Assembly (NCBI GenBank): GCA_031271815.1
Contig: JAISVA010000027.1
Location: 62,001-126,000, forward strand
From: Prevotellaceae bacterium
Lineage (GTDB): Bacteria > Bacteroidota > Bacteroidia > Bacteroidales > Paludibacteraceae
Length of the DNA stretch: 64,000 nucleotides
Reading direction: 5' to 3'
Within the stretch, counting starts at the first letter, position 1. Every line of letters starts with the position of its first letter. Positions 43,297 to 51,920 of this stretch are shown one piece after another. Under the pieces are notes generated by a model. That model was not told the DNA's origin. It ran no database searches and saw nothing but the letters and a program-made list of their open reading frames with translations. The position numbers and the translations under genes are program-made.

Positions 43297-45081
43297 TTAT
43301 TTCTTCCTCAGCGAAAACAAAAACTCCAACCCGCCGCCGGCATGGCATTTGGCGGTAATTTTTCCATGATGCGCCTGCACGGCATTTTTTACGATGGCTA
43401 ACCCCAGCCCGGTTCCGCCGATTTTGCGCGATCGACCCTCATCTACACGGTAGAAGCGTTCAAATAAACGGTTCAGGTGCGATTCGGAAACGCCCATTCC
43501 GGTGTCGTAAAACGAGAAATAATAAAACTCCTCATCTTCGCGGTAACAGCTGATGTGTACGGAAATATTTTCTCCGGCGTAGGTAATTGTATTGTCTATC
43601 AAATTCCGGAAAATAGAGTATATCAACGACTGGTTGCCTTCGATCTTTATATTCTTATCCACCTGCAATTGCAGCGAAATGTTTTTCTCTTCAAGCTGCA
43701 ACGATATATCATCCAATACGTTGTGAATTATTATACCTACATTTAACAGCTCTTTCGTAAAAAGACGGCTCGAATCGTCCATTTTATTCAGCAGTGAAAT
43801 ATCCTGAAGCAACAACGTTAGCCGTTGCGCCTGCGTGTAAGAGCGTTCGATAAAAAAACGCCGCTTTTCTTCCGTTATATCCGGATTGTCAATCAGCGTT
43901 TCCAGATATCCCTGAATGCTGCTGACAGGCGTTTTCAACTCGTGCGAAATGTTTTGCGTCAGTTGCCGCTTCAACTCCTTTTCGCGTTCCTGCTGTGTAA
44001 CATTGACAATCGAAATCTCAAAACTTTTGTCGTGAAAAATAACGCATTGTACGGTAAACGTCTTGCCGTTTTTGTGCAGCGACCATTTTTCGGGTTTTGA
44101 ATATTCGATGACTTTCTGTTCCAGCCTGGTCGAAATATGATGCACTACCGGCTTAAATTCGGGTACATCAAAAACCTCGTCCGACGAGTTTAGTCGCTTG
44201 TCGGATATAATATTTATGTACCGGATAAAATGGCTGTTTGCCAGGATCTCCTTTTTTTCCGGCGAAAAGATCGCGAGACCTTCCTGCGAGGTTTGCAAGT
44301 GCATGATCAGTTTTTCCTTTTCCTGTGCCAATGCTTCGTTTGCCTGCCGTAATTTTCTGTAAGTGAGGATGGTATATTTACTTATTTCACCCAATTCATC
44401 ATCTGGGAAACGAATGTTGGTGTCTATCGGCTCGTTGTTTTCCACTTTCAGGGCAAAATCGCGTAACTGCGCCACCATCTTGCCGATCGAGTTCGAAATG
44501 TGCAGTACAATAATTCCGACGATAACAAATACCAGAAACATAAAATAGAGAAATGTCGTATCTGTCTTCAACATGCTGATCACATTCACATCGTAGGGTA
44601 GCGCCGTGCGGACAAAACAGGTGTCGTATTTTTCGGCAAAATAGTAATATTCCCTGTTGGTAGATCCCGACAGACGAATGTCATAGCCCGAACCTGTCCG
44701 GATGGCCGATTGAATTTCCGGACGTTTGAGGTGCGAATCCATCGAGGAAACGTCCTGTACATCATTGTCATAGATCACTTTCCCCGAAAGGTCGATAACC
44801 GTGAGGCGAATGTCCTTTTGCGGAAAAATCCTGACAAGTTGGTCTAACTGCCTGATGTTTTCCTTATTTTCCTTTATGTAATTGTAAACCAATTCATTCT
44901 TGCTTTTCAGAAGCACATTCAGCGTCTGTATGCGAAACGATTTTTCACGGTTGTATTGAAAAATAAGTACAATCAGGCTGAACACAAAAAAGAGGGAAAA
45001 GAAATAGAAAAAAAGCCGTTTGTTAAAAGACAAGGAACGGCTTCTTCGAAGAGATTGATTATTTATTTTTTGAAAATTCAT
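43297..45081 (-). CDS. Sensor histidine kinase
   Basis: 594 residues: transmembrane helix about 24-44, an extracytoplasmic sensor region (about 45-175), second helix about 176-196, HAMP-like linker, PAS-like region (about 255-360), HisKA with phosphoacceptor His380 in QNISHELKTP, and HATPase (N box RNLIDNTITY, G1 FYDTGMGVSE, G2 RKIGGTGLGLAIV). This is a PhoR-like layout. It would autophosphorylate and pass phosphate to the response regulator gene 77 bp upstream. The spacer between them contains the end of a GAGGCTGTCTC repeat (45139-45152). The signal is unknown. Confidence 0.92.
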   Translation of the reverse strand: MNFQKINNQSLRRSRSLSFNKRLFFYFFSLFFVFSLIVLIFQYNREKSFRIQTLNVLLKSKNELVYNYIKENKENIRQLDQLVRIFPQKDIRLTVIDLSGKVIYDNDVQDVSSMDSHLKRPEIQSAIRTGSGYDIRLSGSTNREYYYFAEKYDTCFVRTALPYDVNVISMLKTDTTFLYFMFLVFVIVGIIVLHISNSIGKMVAQLRDFALKVENNEPIDTNIRFPDDELGEISKYTILTYRKLRQANEALAQEKEKLIMHLQTSQEGLAIFSPEKKEILANSHFIRYINIISDKRLNSSDEVFDVPEFKPVVHHISTRLEQKVIEYSKPEKWSLHKNGKTFTVQCVIFHDKSFEISIVNVTQQEREKELKRQLTQNISHELKTPVSSIQGYLETLIDNPDITEEKRRFFIERSYTQAQRLTLLLQDISLLNKMDDSSRLFTKELLNVGIIIHNVLDDISLQLEEKNISLQLQVDKNIKIEGNQSLIYSIFRNLIDNTITYAGENISVHISCYREDEEFYYFSFYDTGMGVSESHLNRLFERFYRVDEGRSRKIGGTGLGLAIVKNAVQAHHGKITAKCHAGGGLEFLFSLRKK

Positions 45082-45158
45082 TGTTCAATAGTGTTTTATT
45101 GGTTTTTACGCGAAATAACGTAAAAACAGTCGTTTGTAGAGGCTGTCTCAAACCATTA

Positions 45159-45848
45159 TCACATTTCAAAACAGTATCCATAACCTAAGCGTGTTACAAT
45201 GTTCCTGCTGTAAGGTTCTATTTTTTTTCGCAGGCGGGTAATATTTACATCAACAGTGCGGTCTAATACATACACTTCGTCTTTCCATACCCGTTTGAGG
45301 ATGTCTTCGCGTGAAAAAACTTGCCCTGAATGACTCAATAATAATACCAGGATTTCAAATTCCTTTTTGGTCAAATCAATCTCTTTTCCCTCTACTTTTG
45401 TTTTTTTCTGTTGCAGATTTACCTCCAGCGATTCAAAAGCAAGGTTTTCGTCCTCTTTTTTCTCTTTTTGCGACGATCGCCTGAGAACAGCTTTAACACG
45501 CGCTATAACCTGTTTGATGGAAAAAGGTTTTGAAATGTAGTCGTCCGCTCCCAGTGTAAACCCGGTAAGCGTGTCGTTTTCTGTTGTCTTCGCGGTTAAG
45601 AATATAATCGGAATATCCTTTGTTTTTGTATTTTTACGCAAAAGACTTGCCATTTTGAATCCTGAAATTTCTCCCATCATCACATCCAGCAGCAGTAAAT
45701 CGTATTCGGTCAACTCTTTTTTCATAGCCTCTTCTGCCGAGTAGGCGACATCCACCGCATATCCTTCGTTTTCGAGGTTGAATTGCAGGATTTCGCAAAT
45801 ATCCGGTTCGTCGTCTACAACCAAAATACGGTATTCTTTATTTTCCAT
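45159..45848 (-). CDS. OmpR/PhoB-type response regulator
   Basis: 229 residues. The receiver domain (about 6-120) has acidic pocket Asp12-Asp13, phosphoacceptor Asp55 in LLLLDVMMG, LTAKTTEND and the KPFSIK lysine. The DNA-binding winged helix (about 135-229) carries LTKKEFEILVLLLSHSGQVFSREDIL and DRTVDVNITRLRKKI. It is paired with the histidine kinase downstream. An exact -7 box lies at 45871-45878 (reverse strand) and two inverted repeats flank it, so autoregulation is possible. Confidence 0.93.
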   Translation of the reverse strand: MENKEYRILVVDDEPDICEILQFNLENEGYAVDVAYSAEEAMKKELTEYDLLLLDVMMGEISGFKMASLLRKNTKTKDIPIIFLTAKTTENDTLTGFTLGADDYISKPFSIKQVIARVKAVLRRSSQKEKKEDENLAFESLEVNLQQKKTKVEGKEIDLTKKEFEILVLLLSHSGQVFSREDILKRVWKDEVYVLDRTVDVNITRLRKKIEPYSRNIVTRLGYGYCFEM

Positions 45849-45860
45849 AACATATATTTT

Positions 45861-45927
45861 ATTTGTGTTACAAATATAATTTTTCTATGCTACAATATAA
45901 TGTAATAAATGTTTCATTTTTATTACA
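45861..45927 (-). promoter_or_regulatory. Promoter and palindromes upstream of the response regulator
   Basis: The -7 box TATATTTG is on the reverse strand at 45871-45878. ATTTGT-GTT-ACAAAT (45861-45875) overlaps it. A perfect 9-bp inverted repeat TGTAATAAA (45901-45909) and TTTATTACA (45919-45927), 9 bp apart, lies just upstream of the -33 region, where an activator would bind. Confidence 0.55.
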
Positions 45928-45965
45928 AAAACACCGTTTCCTGCCGTTAATTAATGAAGTTCACA

Positions 45966-46541
45966 TTATGAAATGCTTTTTTCATTTTTTACAGTAATCT
46001 CATTTGTACCCTTAATCATTATCCTGTAATCATCTCTGAATCTTTTCCATTCCGAAGCCTTTATTAAATGATTGTGAAAATTAGTCTTTGCTTTTCTCGG
46101 AAACGAAACTACGGCATATACTATTTTATCGTTGTCTATAATTTCCTTATCTCTAAACAATTGAACATTGGAAATAATTTTTTCTTTTGCTTCACTATGA
46201 TAATTCGCAGCATTTTTAGGTTTACAATCTTTGATCTCAATAAACAACAGGAATGATTTTGCAGATAAAACGGTTGGATACATAATACACTCGCATTGTG
46301 GAGGCTCTTCGCCATTTTTATCAATGAAACAATGTGAGGTAAATATAGCAGTTGAAATGTTTATTTTTGCCGGATTTTGTATGATTAAAGCGTCAACGTC
46401 TGTCGGTTTTACATTAAGAACTTCAACAGAGCGAACAGAATTTGTTCTTTCCGTATAATCCGCTACATATAATTGTTTATCTGCAAACGAAACATACTTA
46501 AAACTTTTGGCATCAAAAGTAGATTCTATTTTATTTTTCAT
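45966..46541 (-). CDS. Unknown protein with E-x-K nuclease-like motif, partner of the ATPase
   Basis: 191 residues from ATG 46541 (alternatives 46544 and 46574), overlapping the end of the ATPase gene by 11 bp, so translation is probably coupled. No family is recognised. In the middle, SFLLFIEIKDCKPKN presents a hydrophobic strand followed by Glu-Ile-Lys, with an upstream acidic residue in QCECIMYP. This arrangement recalls PD-(D/E)XK nucleases but is not conclusive. The tail has strand YAVVSFPRKA and a basic helix. The gene is clearly A+T-richer than rseP and dxr, and with the ATPase it looks like an acquired two-gene module. Confidence 0.6.
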   Translation of the reverse strand: MKNKIESTFDAKSFKYVSFADKQLYVADYTERTNSVRSVEVLNVKPTDVDALIIQNPAKINISTAIFTSHCFIDKNGEEPPQCECIMYPTVLSAKSFLLFIEIKDCKPKNAANYHSEAKEKIISNVQLFRDKEIIDNDKIVYAVVSFPRKAKTNFHNHLIKASEWKRFRDDYRIMIKGTNEITVKNEKSIS

Positions 46542-47742
46542 CATTATAATAATTGAGCATTTGAAAATATTCATCTGTTATTTCCGTCATCTTTTTATCA
46601 AAGTAATTTTCCGATAGAATGCCATCTTTATCTTGAATCCCTCTAATTTTTCCTTCTTTTATTTCCCACATAGAAATCAATTGAGGATCAATCCAGGAAT
46701 TATTTGATAAATATTTGTTGCTTAAAAACTCGTGTTTTATTTCTTTATCTTTAATTTGTTTGTTTATCAAACCTCCTAACATGCAATTATTCAGGGCATA
46801 AAGAATATAAGGACTGTGCGTGGTAATGGTTAAAGAATGTTCTTTTTCGGATTGTAACTTTTCCAGCAAATAATACACTAAATCCCGTTGCGTTTCGGGA
46901 AAAAGATTTTGTTCGGGTTCTTCGATAATGAATTGGGTTTTGAAATATTTCTCTCTTTGATTTCTGAAATCAACTGTACCGACTCCTCTTTCACTTCCAT
47001 ATTTTATTCTGTGAAGACGATATAATTCCTTATTTTCTTTGACAGATAATGAATGTTCTTCTCCATAAAGAATCGTAGATAAATATTCAACTATTGTTAT
47101 TAATGGCGTTACGGATTGTAAACTGCTCGAACCGGTATTTAAAGGGATTTCTTTTTTTACATCATTCAAAACCAACACATCCGAATCCGCATCTTTTTGG
47201 TAATAATTTATGCCAAAATTCAAAATAGACAACGGATATTCCTTTGAAAAGTATTCTTTTGCCGTGAACCAGTCATATATTAAATTCATTATATTATCGT
47301 TGGTTTCATTATATTTCCGCAAGTTCGGAATGACCGAAACAAAATTTCTTTCGGCAGGAATATATATGTTTTTCGTTTTTTTGTAGTTGAAAATTTCTTC
47401 TTCTTTAATACTGATTTTTTCTTCTAATTTTGTTCCCTCATAACGGATATTTATAAAATCACTGTCATATTCAAAATAGGAATTTTCATCAAAATAACTC
47501 TCGTTTAAATGATGAAATCCCAGAAGTTGTTTACGGACATCTTCTTTGTATTCACCATCTAACATCCGCCGTTTCTCCACCCACTGACAATAACTGATTA
47601 TCTTGGCAATAGTACTTTTACCACTGCATTGCGGACCCATAAATACGTTGATTTTATTGAGTGTAAAATGCGCTTCTTTAACGGGACCTACGTTTTTGAT
47701 TATAATTGTTGCCATATTATTTTGTTCTATTATTTCATCCAT
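46531..47742 (-). CDS. AAA_15-like ATPase (OLD/RecF-type) without TOPRIM
   Basis: 403 residues from ATG 47742, directly after the rseP stop; ATG 47715 (MATIIIKNVGPV) is an equally good start. It has ABC-type ATPase motifs: Walker A GPQCSGKST (36-44 of the long form), IYIPAERN (127-133), signature-like LNTGSSSLQS (201-210), Walker B with D-loop FIIEEPEQNLFPETQ (271-285) and switch TTHSPYILYAL (308-317). The length and motif set resemble the ATPases of anti-phage pairs such as PARIS AriA and Septu PtuA, but no TOPRIM domain follows. The downstream overlapping gene encodes its likely effector. Base composition is A+T-rich relative to both flanks. A defence role is an inference. Confidence 0.82.
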   Translation of the reverse strand: MDEIIEQNNMATIIIKNVGPVKEAHFTLNKINVFMGPQCSGKSTIAKIISYCQWVEKRRMLDGEYKEDVRKQLLGFHHLNESYFDENSYFEYDSDFINIRYEGTKLEEKISIKEEEIFNYKKTKNIYIPAERNFVSVIPNLRKYNETNDNIMNLIYDWFTAKEYFSKEYPLSILNFGINYYQKDADSDVLVLNDVKKEIPLNTGSSSLQSVTPLITIVEYLSTILYGEEHSLSVKENKELYRLHRIKYGSERGVGTVDFRNQREKYFKTQFIIEEPEQNLFPETQRDLVYYLLEKLQSEKEHSLTITTHSPYILYALNNCMLGGLINKQIKDKEIKHEFLSNKYLSNNSWIDPQLISMWEIKEGKIRGIQDKDGILSENYFDKKMTEITDEYFQMLNYYNDEK

Positions 47743-49056
47743 TTAAAACAACGCCCTGAACAAATCATTCAAATTGGCATAAACTAAGAGCGTGAGTAAA
47801 AATACCATTCCTGCCATTTGCGCCATTTCCATAAAACGCTGGCTGGGTTTGCGGCGCGTAATTACTTCGTAGAGAAGGAATAAGACGTGTCCGCCGTCGA
47901 GCGCCGGGATAGGAAGGATATTCATGAAGGCCAAAATAACGGAAAGAAGCGCGGTCATCTCCCAGAATGCCTGCGCGTTGAAAGATGCCGGGAACATACT
48001 CGCGATCATTCCGAAACCGCCGATGCTTTCAACACCCTCTTTCGTGAAAACGTATTTCATATCGCCCACGTAGCCGGTCAATTTCTGTACGCCTTTTTTA
48101 ATGCCGGCGGGGATGGACTGGACTAAATTATAGGTTATTTTGTGCACGGGATACAATTCGTCAAGCGTTTTCATATAAATCCCGACTTTACCTTTGCTGT
48201 CGGGCACAACCGAAATTTTTTCTTCTTTTCCCTGACGGATAAGTGTCAAAATTACAGGCTGTTCCTTATGGTTGGCAAAAGCCGCAATGCAATCGGGCAG
48301 GAATGCGATCGAATCGTTGACCGCCGTTATGCTGTCGCCGCTGATCAATCCCGCACGCCCGGCAGGCGAATCTTTCATTACCGACTTAACCACAAACGGA
48401 ACACGGAAAGCGGCAAAACCCTGTTTATCCTGCAGCAGGCGTGTCATAAAATCATCGGGAACAGCAATTGCGGCTGTATCTCCGTCTCTCAATACTTTTA
48501 CCTCTTTTGATTCGAGTATTTTTCGAAATGTGCTTTCGTCAAACTGTTTCAACTCAGCACCATCAGCCGAAAGCAACACGTCGCCATCCTTGAACCCGAT
48601 GTTTTTAGCTGTTTGACTGAATTCCATCCCGGTGGTAACATCTTGCAGCCGGACATACTCTTCGCCCCAATGAAAAAGGATTCCGGCATAAATAGCAATC
48701 GCCAGCAGAAAATTAAATACTACGCCCGCCACCATAATTATCAGCCGCTTCCACGCCGGCTGCGAGCGAAATTCCCACGGTTTCGGCGGTTTAGCCAGTT
48801 GCTTGCGATCCATCGACTCGTCAATCATCCCTGCAATCTTCACATATCCGCCGAGCGGCAACCACCCGATGCCGTATTCCGTATCGCTGTTTCTGGGTTT
48901 ATATTTAAAAAGTGAAAACCACGGATTGAAAAACAGGTAGAACTTTTCCACTCTGACTTTGAATATTTTGGCAAACAGGAAATGTCCAAATTCGTGCACA
49001 AGCACCAGAATGGAGAGACTTGCGATTAATTGTAATACGACGCTTAGTATATTCAT
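47743..49056 (-). CDS. rseP: RIP metalloprotease RseP (site-2 protease)
   Basis: 437-residue inner membrane protease. The zinc motif HEFGH is in LVLVHEFGHFLFAK (about 17-30). Two PDZ-like regions lie between the membrane helices; the second is clear in SVMKDSPAGRAGLISGDSITAVND (about 215-238). NILPIPALDGGHVLF (about 381-395) carries the third zinc ligand. It cuts transmembrane anti-sigma factors and signal peptide remnants. It lies 107 bp after dxr, a common pairing, and the TAA is immediately followed by the ATPase ATG. Confidence 0.95.
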   Translation of the reverse strand: MNILSVVLQLIASLSILVLVHEFGHFLFAKIFKVRVEKFYLFFNPWFSLFKYKPRNSDTEYGIGWLPLGGYVKIAGMIDESMDRKQLAKPPKPWEFRSQPAWKRLIIMVAGVVFNFLLAIAIYAGILFHWGEEYVRLQDVTTGMEFSQTAKNIGFKDGDVLLSADGAELKQFDESTFRKILESKEVKVLRDGDTAAIAVPDDFMTRLLQDKQGFAAFRVPFVVKSVMKDSPAGRAGLISGDSITAVNDSIAFLPDCIAAFANHKEQPVILTLIRQGKEEKISVVPDSKGKVGIYMKTLDELYPVHKITYNLVQSIPAGIKKGVQKLTGYVGDMKYVFTKEGVESIGGFGMIASMFPASFNAQAFWEMTALLSVILAFMNILPIPALDGGHVLFLLYEVITRRKPSQRFMEMAQMAGMVFLLTLLVYANLNDLFRALF

Positions 49057-49085
49057 AAAATGAAATTTTTTTATTATTTTGAGAA

Positions 49086-49161
49086 CTCTGTAAGAGTTTC
49101 CTGTGCATAACCCCCAGATTTATCTGGGGGTTATGCACAGGAAACTCCTAATGGAGTTTTT
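49086..49161. repeat. Large perfect palindrome of REP type between dxr and rseP
   Basis: A perfect 26-bp inverted repeat (49094-49119 and 49122-49147) with a 2-nt loop, centred on CCCCCAGATTTATCTGGGGG and containing TTATGCACAGGAAACTC. Short flanking hairpins AACTCTGTAAGAGTT and AACTCCTAATGGAGTT sit at the two ends. The structure resembles REP or RAYT-transposase-associated palindromes. No such transposase is in the window. Confidence 0.85.
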
Positions 49162-49163
49162 TC

Positions 49164-50315
49164 TTACATAAAAGATAATGCAATTTCTCTCGCTTCCTTA
49201 TCGGTTGTCACATACTCTTCGTATACGGGTTTACCGATGAATGAGACGGTTTGCATCGTTTTTTCGATGATGTCCGACATTTGCAGGAAACCGATTTTCT
49301 CCTGTAAAAAAGCGGCGACTACCACTTCGTTGGCGGCGTTCAGGATACACGGCATATTTCCGCCTTTTATCATGGCTTCGTAAGCAAAAGCCAGGTTGCG
49401 GAAAACTTCCGTGTCGGGCTTTTCAAACGTAAACGGTTGGCATCCGCAAAAATCCAAACGCGGATAGTTGTTCCGTATCCGTTCGGGATAGCCAAATGCG
49501 TATTGAATCGGGAGTTTCATATCGGGCAAGCCGATTTGCGCTTTTATGGAGCCGTCTTCAAACTGCACCATTGAATGTATCAGCGACTGCGGATGAATGA
49601 CTACTTCAATCTGTTCCGGACGAACGCCGAAAAGCCACTTTGCCTCAATTACTTCAAACCCCTTATTCATCAATGACGCGGAATCAATGGTTATTTTTGC
49701 ACCCATTTCCCAATTGGGATGTTTGAGTGCACTGGTTGGGGTCACTTTTTCCAGGAATTTTCGGTCTTTTCCTCTGAAAGGACCTCCTGAAGCCGTAAGA
49801 ATGATTTTTTCTACCGGGCTGATTTCTCCTGCTAAACATTGAAAAACCGCCGAATGTTCGGAATCGACCGGTAAAATGGCGCTTTTATGACGAGCAGACA
49901 ATTCGCAAATCAAATCGCCTGCAACGACAAGCGTTTCCTTATTTGCCAATGCAATGGTCTTGCCTGCTTTCAGGGCGTGAATCGTAGGTAGTAATCCTGC
50001 ATAACCCACCATCGCCGTGAGTACAATATCGACCGGTTCCATTTCCGCCGTTTCGGCGATGGAATGTATCCCGGCAAAAACCTTAACAGGCAAGTCTTTC
50101 AACGATTCTTTTACATATTCATATTTTGCTTCGTTAGCAATCACTACCACTTCCGGCTGGAATTTTCGAGCCTGGGCAATGAGCAGGTCGGCATTGTGAT
50201 TGGCAGTCAGCGCATACACTTCAAAGCGGCCTGGTTGCTCCTCAATAACTTTCAGAGCTTGCGTACCGATTGAGCCGGTTGAACCCAGTATGGCAATCTG
50301 TTTTTTTAGTTCCAT
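49164..50315 (-). CDS. dxr: 1-deoxy-D-xylulose-5-phosphate reductoisomerase
   Basis: 383 residues. NADPH-binding GSTGSIGTQALKVI (about 11-24), ALANKETLVVAGDLI (about 122-136), PVDSEHSAVFQCL (about 149-161) with the metal-binding residues, ASGGPFR (about 176-182), MGAKITIDSASLMNKGFEVIEA (about 201-222) and HPQSLIHSMVQF (about 236-247). It makes 2-C-methylerythritol 4-phosphate, the committed step of the MEP isoprenoid pathway that feeds UppS. It is followed by a large palindrome and rseP. Confidence 0.97.
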   Translation of the reverse strand: MELKKQIAILGSTGSIGTQALKVIEEQPGRFEVYALTANHNADLLIAQARKFQPEVVVIANEAKYEYVKESLKDLPVKVFAGIHSIAETAEMEPVDIVLTAMVGYAGLLPTIHALKAGKTIALANKETLVVAGDLICELSARHKSAILPVDSEHSAVFQCLAGEISPVEKIILTASGGPFRGKDRKFLEKVTPTSALKHPNWEMGAKITIDSASLMNKGFEVIEAKWLFGVRPEQIEVVIHPQSLIHSMVQFEDGSIKAQIGLPDMKLPIQYAFGYPERIRNNYPRLDFCGCQPFTFEKPDTEVFRNLAFAYEAMIKGGNMPCILNAANEVVVAAFLQEKIGFLQMSDIIEKTMQTVSFIGKPVYEEYVTTDKEAREIALSFM

Positions 50316-50407
50316 GGATTGAAAATTAGAGAAAAGAACAAGAGAAAAGATAAAAAAGATATTTTTGACCGTCTTTACTCTTTGTTCTTTCTGTCTTTAT
50401 TCTTTTT

Positions 50408-51262
50408 TTAAAACATAATATAACTTTCCGGATTCAGAGGTTGTCCTTTTCTCCATAATTCAAACATCAGCCGGGGTTCTGTTTTGCCGTCAAGCGTTGC
50501 CAAAATTTCTCCTACGCGAATTTCTTCCCCAATTTTTTTCAGGAATGGCTGTTTTATTTTGTACACCGAAATCAAGTCATTAACGTGCTGAATGTGCATC
50601 ACAAAACTGTCGTCGTTGACACTGAATCCCGAAAACAGCACGACACCGTCCAGTGTAGCATATACGCTTGAATTGGTTTCCATATTCATTGAAATTCCCC
50701 ATAGCCTGTTTTTTTCGTCAAATCTATTGCTGATAATTCCCCTTGCCGGACGGTGCATCAGATAGTTCATATCCGCCTGGTTGTTGTCATCGCCGGTAGT
50801 AACGCTGTATTTTTCATCCTCTTCGAATTCGTCGCAAAAAGCGGCTTCCTTTTGGCTTTTTTCCAAATCAATTTTGGCATTCTCCTGTGTCAGAAGCGAA
50901 TTGACGGTGGCAGCCGAATCGACAAACACATTTCCGGTCATTACACCTCGCAGCATGGCGACATACTGTTCCTGTTCGTGCATTAATCCGGCAAGCGAAT
51001 CAACCTGCACAGCGTCCAGCATTACCTGCTTGCGCAAATTGATATTTTCGGTATAACCCGGCAGAAAACTGCGCAAAGGAGTTTGGATAATCAGAAACGC
51101 AATCAGGAAAAAATAAACTACCGCCATAAAAAAAGACGCCAGGAACACGCTTAATTTGGAAAGCCTGAAGCGCCAAACCTCCTCCAGCGTATTCTCATTC
51201 AGTATCGATAATTTATATTTGAATCGTATTTTCTGATAAAAGGAATTTTCTATCTTGTTCAT
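50408..51262 (-). CDS. Degenerate M23 (LytM-like) membrane protein
   Basis: 284 residues: cytosolic N-terminus, one transmembrane helix (about 36-60), coiled-coil region (about 70-140) and a C-terminal LytM/M23 fold (about 165-284: HRPARGIISNRFD ... VYATLDGVVLFSGF ... VMHIQHVNDLISVYK ... RLMFELWRKGQPLNPESYI). Active M23 enzymes need H-x(n)-D in a GxHxGxD loop and a later HxH; here the first loop reads LWGISMN and the last strand starts MFELW instead of HFELW, so zinc binding is lost. It is probably an EnvC/NlpD-like regulator of amidases or divisome part (inference). An exact -7 box lies at 51282-51289, reverse strand. Confidence 0.85.
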   Translation of the reverse strand: MNKIENSFYQKIRFKYKLSILNENTLEEVWRFRLSKLSVFLASFFMAVVYFFLIAFLIIQTPLRSFLPGYTENINLRKQVMLDAVQVDSLAGLMHEQEQYVAMLRGVMTGNVFVDSAATVNSLLTQENAKIDLEKSQKEAAFCDEFEEDEKYSVTTGDDNNQADMNYLMHRPARGIISNRFDEKNRLWGISMNMETNSSVYATLDGVVLFSGFSVNDDSFVMHIQHVNDLISVYKIKQPFLKKIGEEIRVGEILATLDGKTEPRLMFELWRKGQPLNPESYIMF

Positions 51263-51281
51263 TTTATATGTTTTGACAACA

Positions 51282-51289
51282 CAAATATA
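51282..51289 (-). promoter_or_regulatory. -7 box for the degenerate M23 gene
   Basis: TATATTTG on the reverse strand, an exact TAnnTTTG match, 19 bp upstream of the ATG at 51262. Confidence 0.65.
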
Positions 51290-51456
51290 AGCATATTAAT
51301 ACAGAAATCCGAACATCCGTAAAGGTATTTTATCAAGATTACGGGCAAGGTTACTTGTTTCGTTAAACCCGCATTATTCGGAAGAAAAGCGGCACCTATT
51401 TTATAACACGCCGGTTTTTAACGGTCTGAATGAGCATTTTTCTTTGTAACAACAGG

Positions 51457-51888
51457 CTATCTCCCTGGAATTTTCACATACCTTGTTATCCTGTGCCACG
51501 AATTGATTTGCTCTTCCAGGATTAATTCATTCCTGTATATCCGCTGTACGAAAAAATACTTGGATGCGGTAGGTTGCTTCAAGGCTAATTCCCAATCGAA
51601 ATCGGACGATGAAACACTGTATATCTCCCACGTTCCCGAATAGGATACAGTTCCGTTTATCTCTTCCCAAACATTGTCATCATAGAGAATTAGCGTCTTT
51701 TCACCCTCCCAGAATGTGTAGTAAGAATCGTTGTATATTTCACCTTCCGCACTTAAGTTATAGGTATCCGAAGTAACAGCCGACCATGTTCCGGTAATAT
51801 CCGGCGGCAGTTTTTTTTCATACTTAAAAGAACAGGATGCCGATAAAAAACAAGCTGATACAAGCAATAAAAATGAACGTGATTTCAT
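51457..51888 (-). CDS. Small lipocalin-like lipoprotein
   Basis: 143 residues with a lipoprotein signal (SASCSF, Cys about 19). The mature part begins PDITGTWSAVTSD and has successive beta strands (YSGTWEIYSV, KYFFVQRIYRNELILEEQI), fitting the lipocalin-like/DUF family of small Bacteroidota lipoproteins. Function unknown. It is 32 bp downstream of the DUF2027-Smr gene in the same orientation and may be co-transcribed. Confidence 0.7.
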   Translation of the reverse strand: MKSRSFLLLVSACFLSASCSFKYEKKLPPDITGTWSAVTSDTYNLSAEGEIYNDSYYTFWEGEKTLILYDDNVWEEINGTVSYSGTWEIYSVSSSDFDWELALKQPTASKYFFVQRIYRNELILEEQINSWHRITRYVKIPGR

Positions 51889-51920
51889 ACGCCAATTGTT
51901 TTTAGTTTAAAATATATTTC

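Noticed and set aside
47743-49056. rseP as part of the imported ATPase module
   Set aside because: rseP has normal composition for the window and follows dxr, a common core arrangement; only the two downstream genes look foreign.
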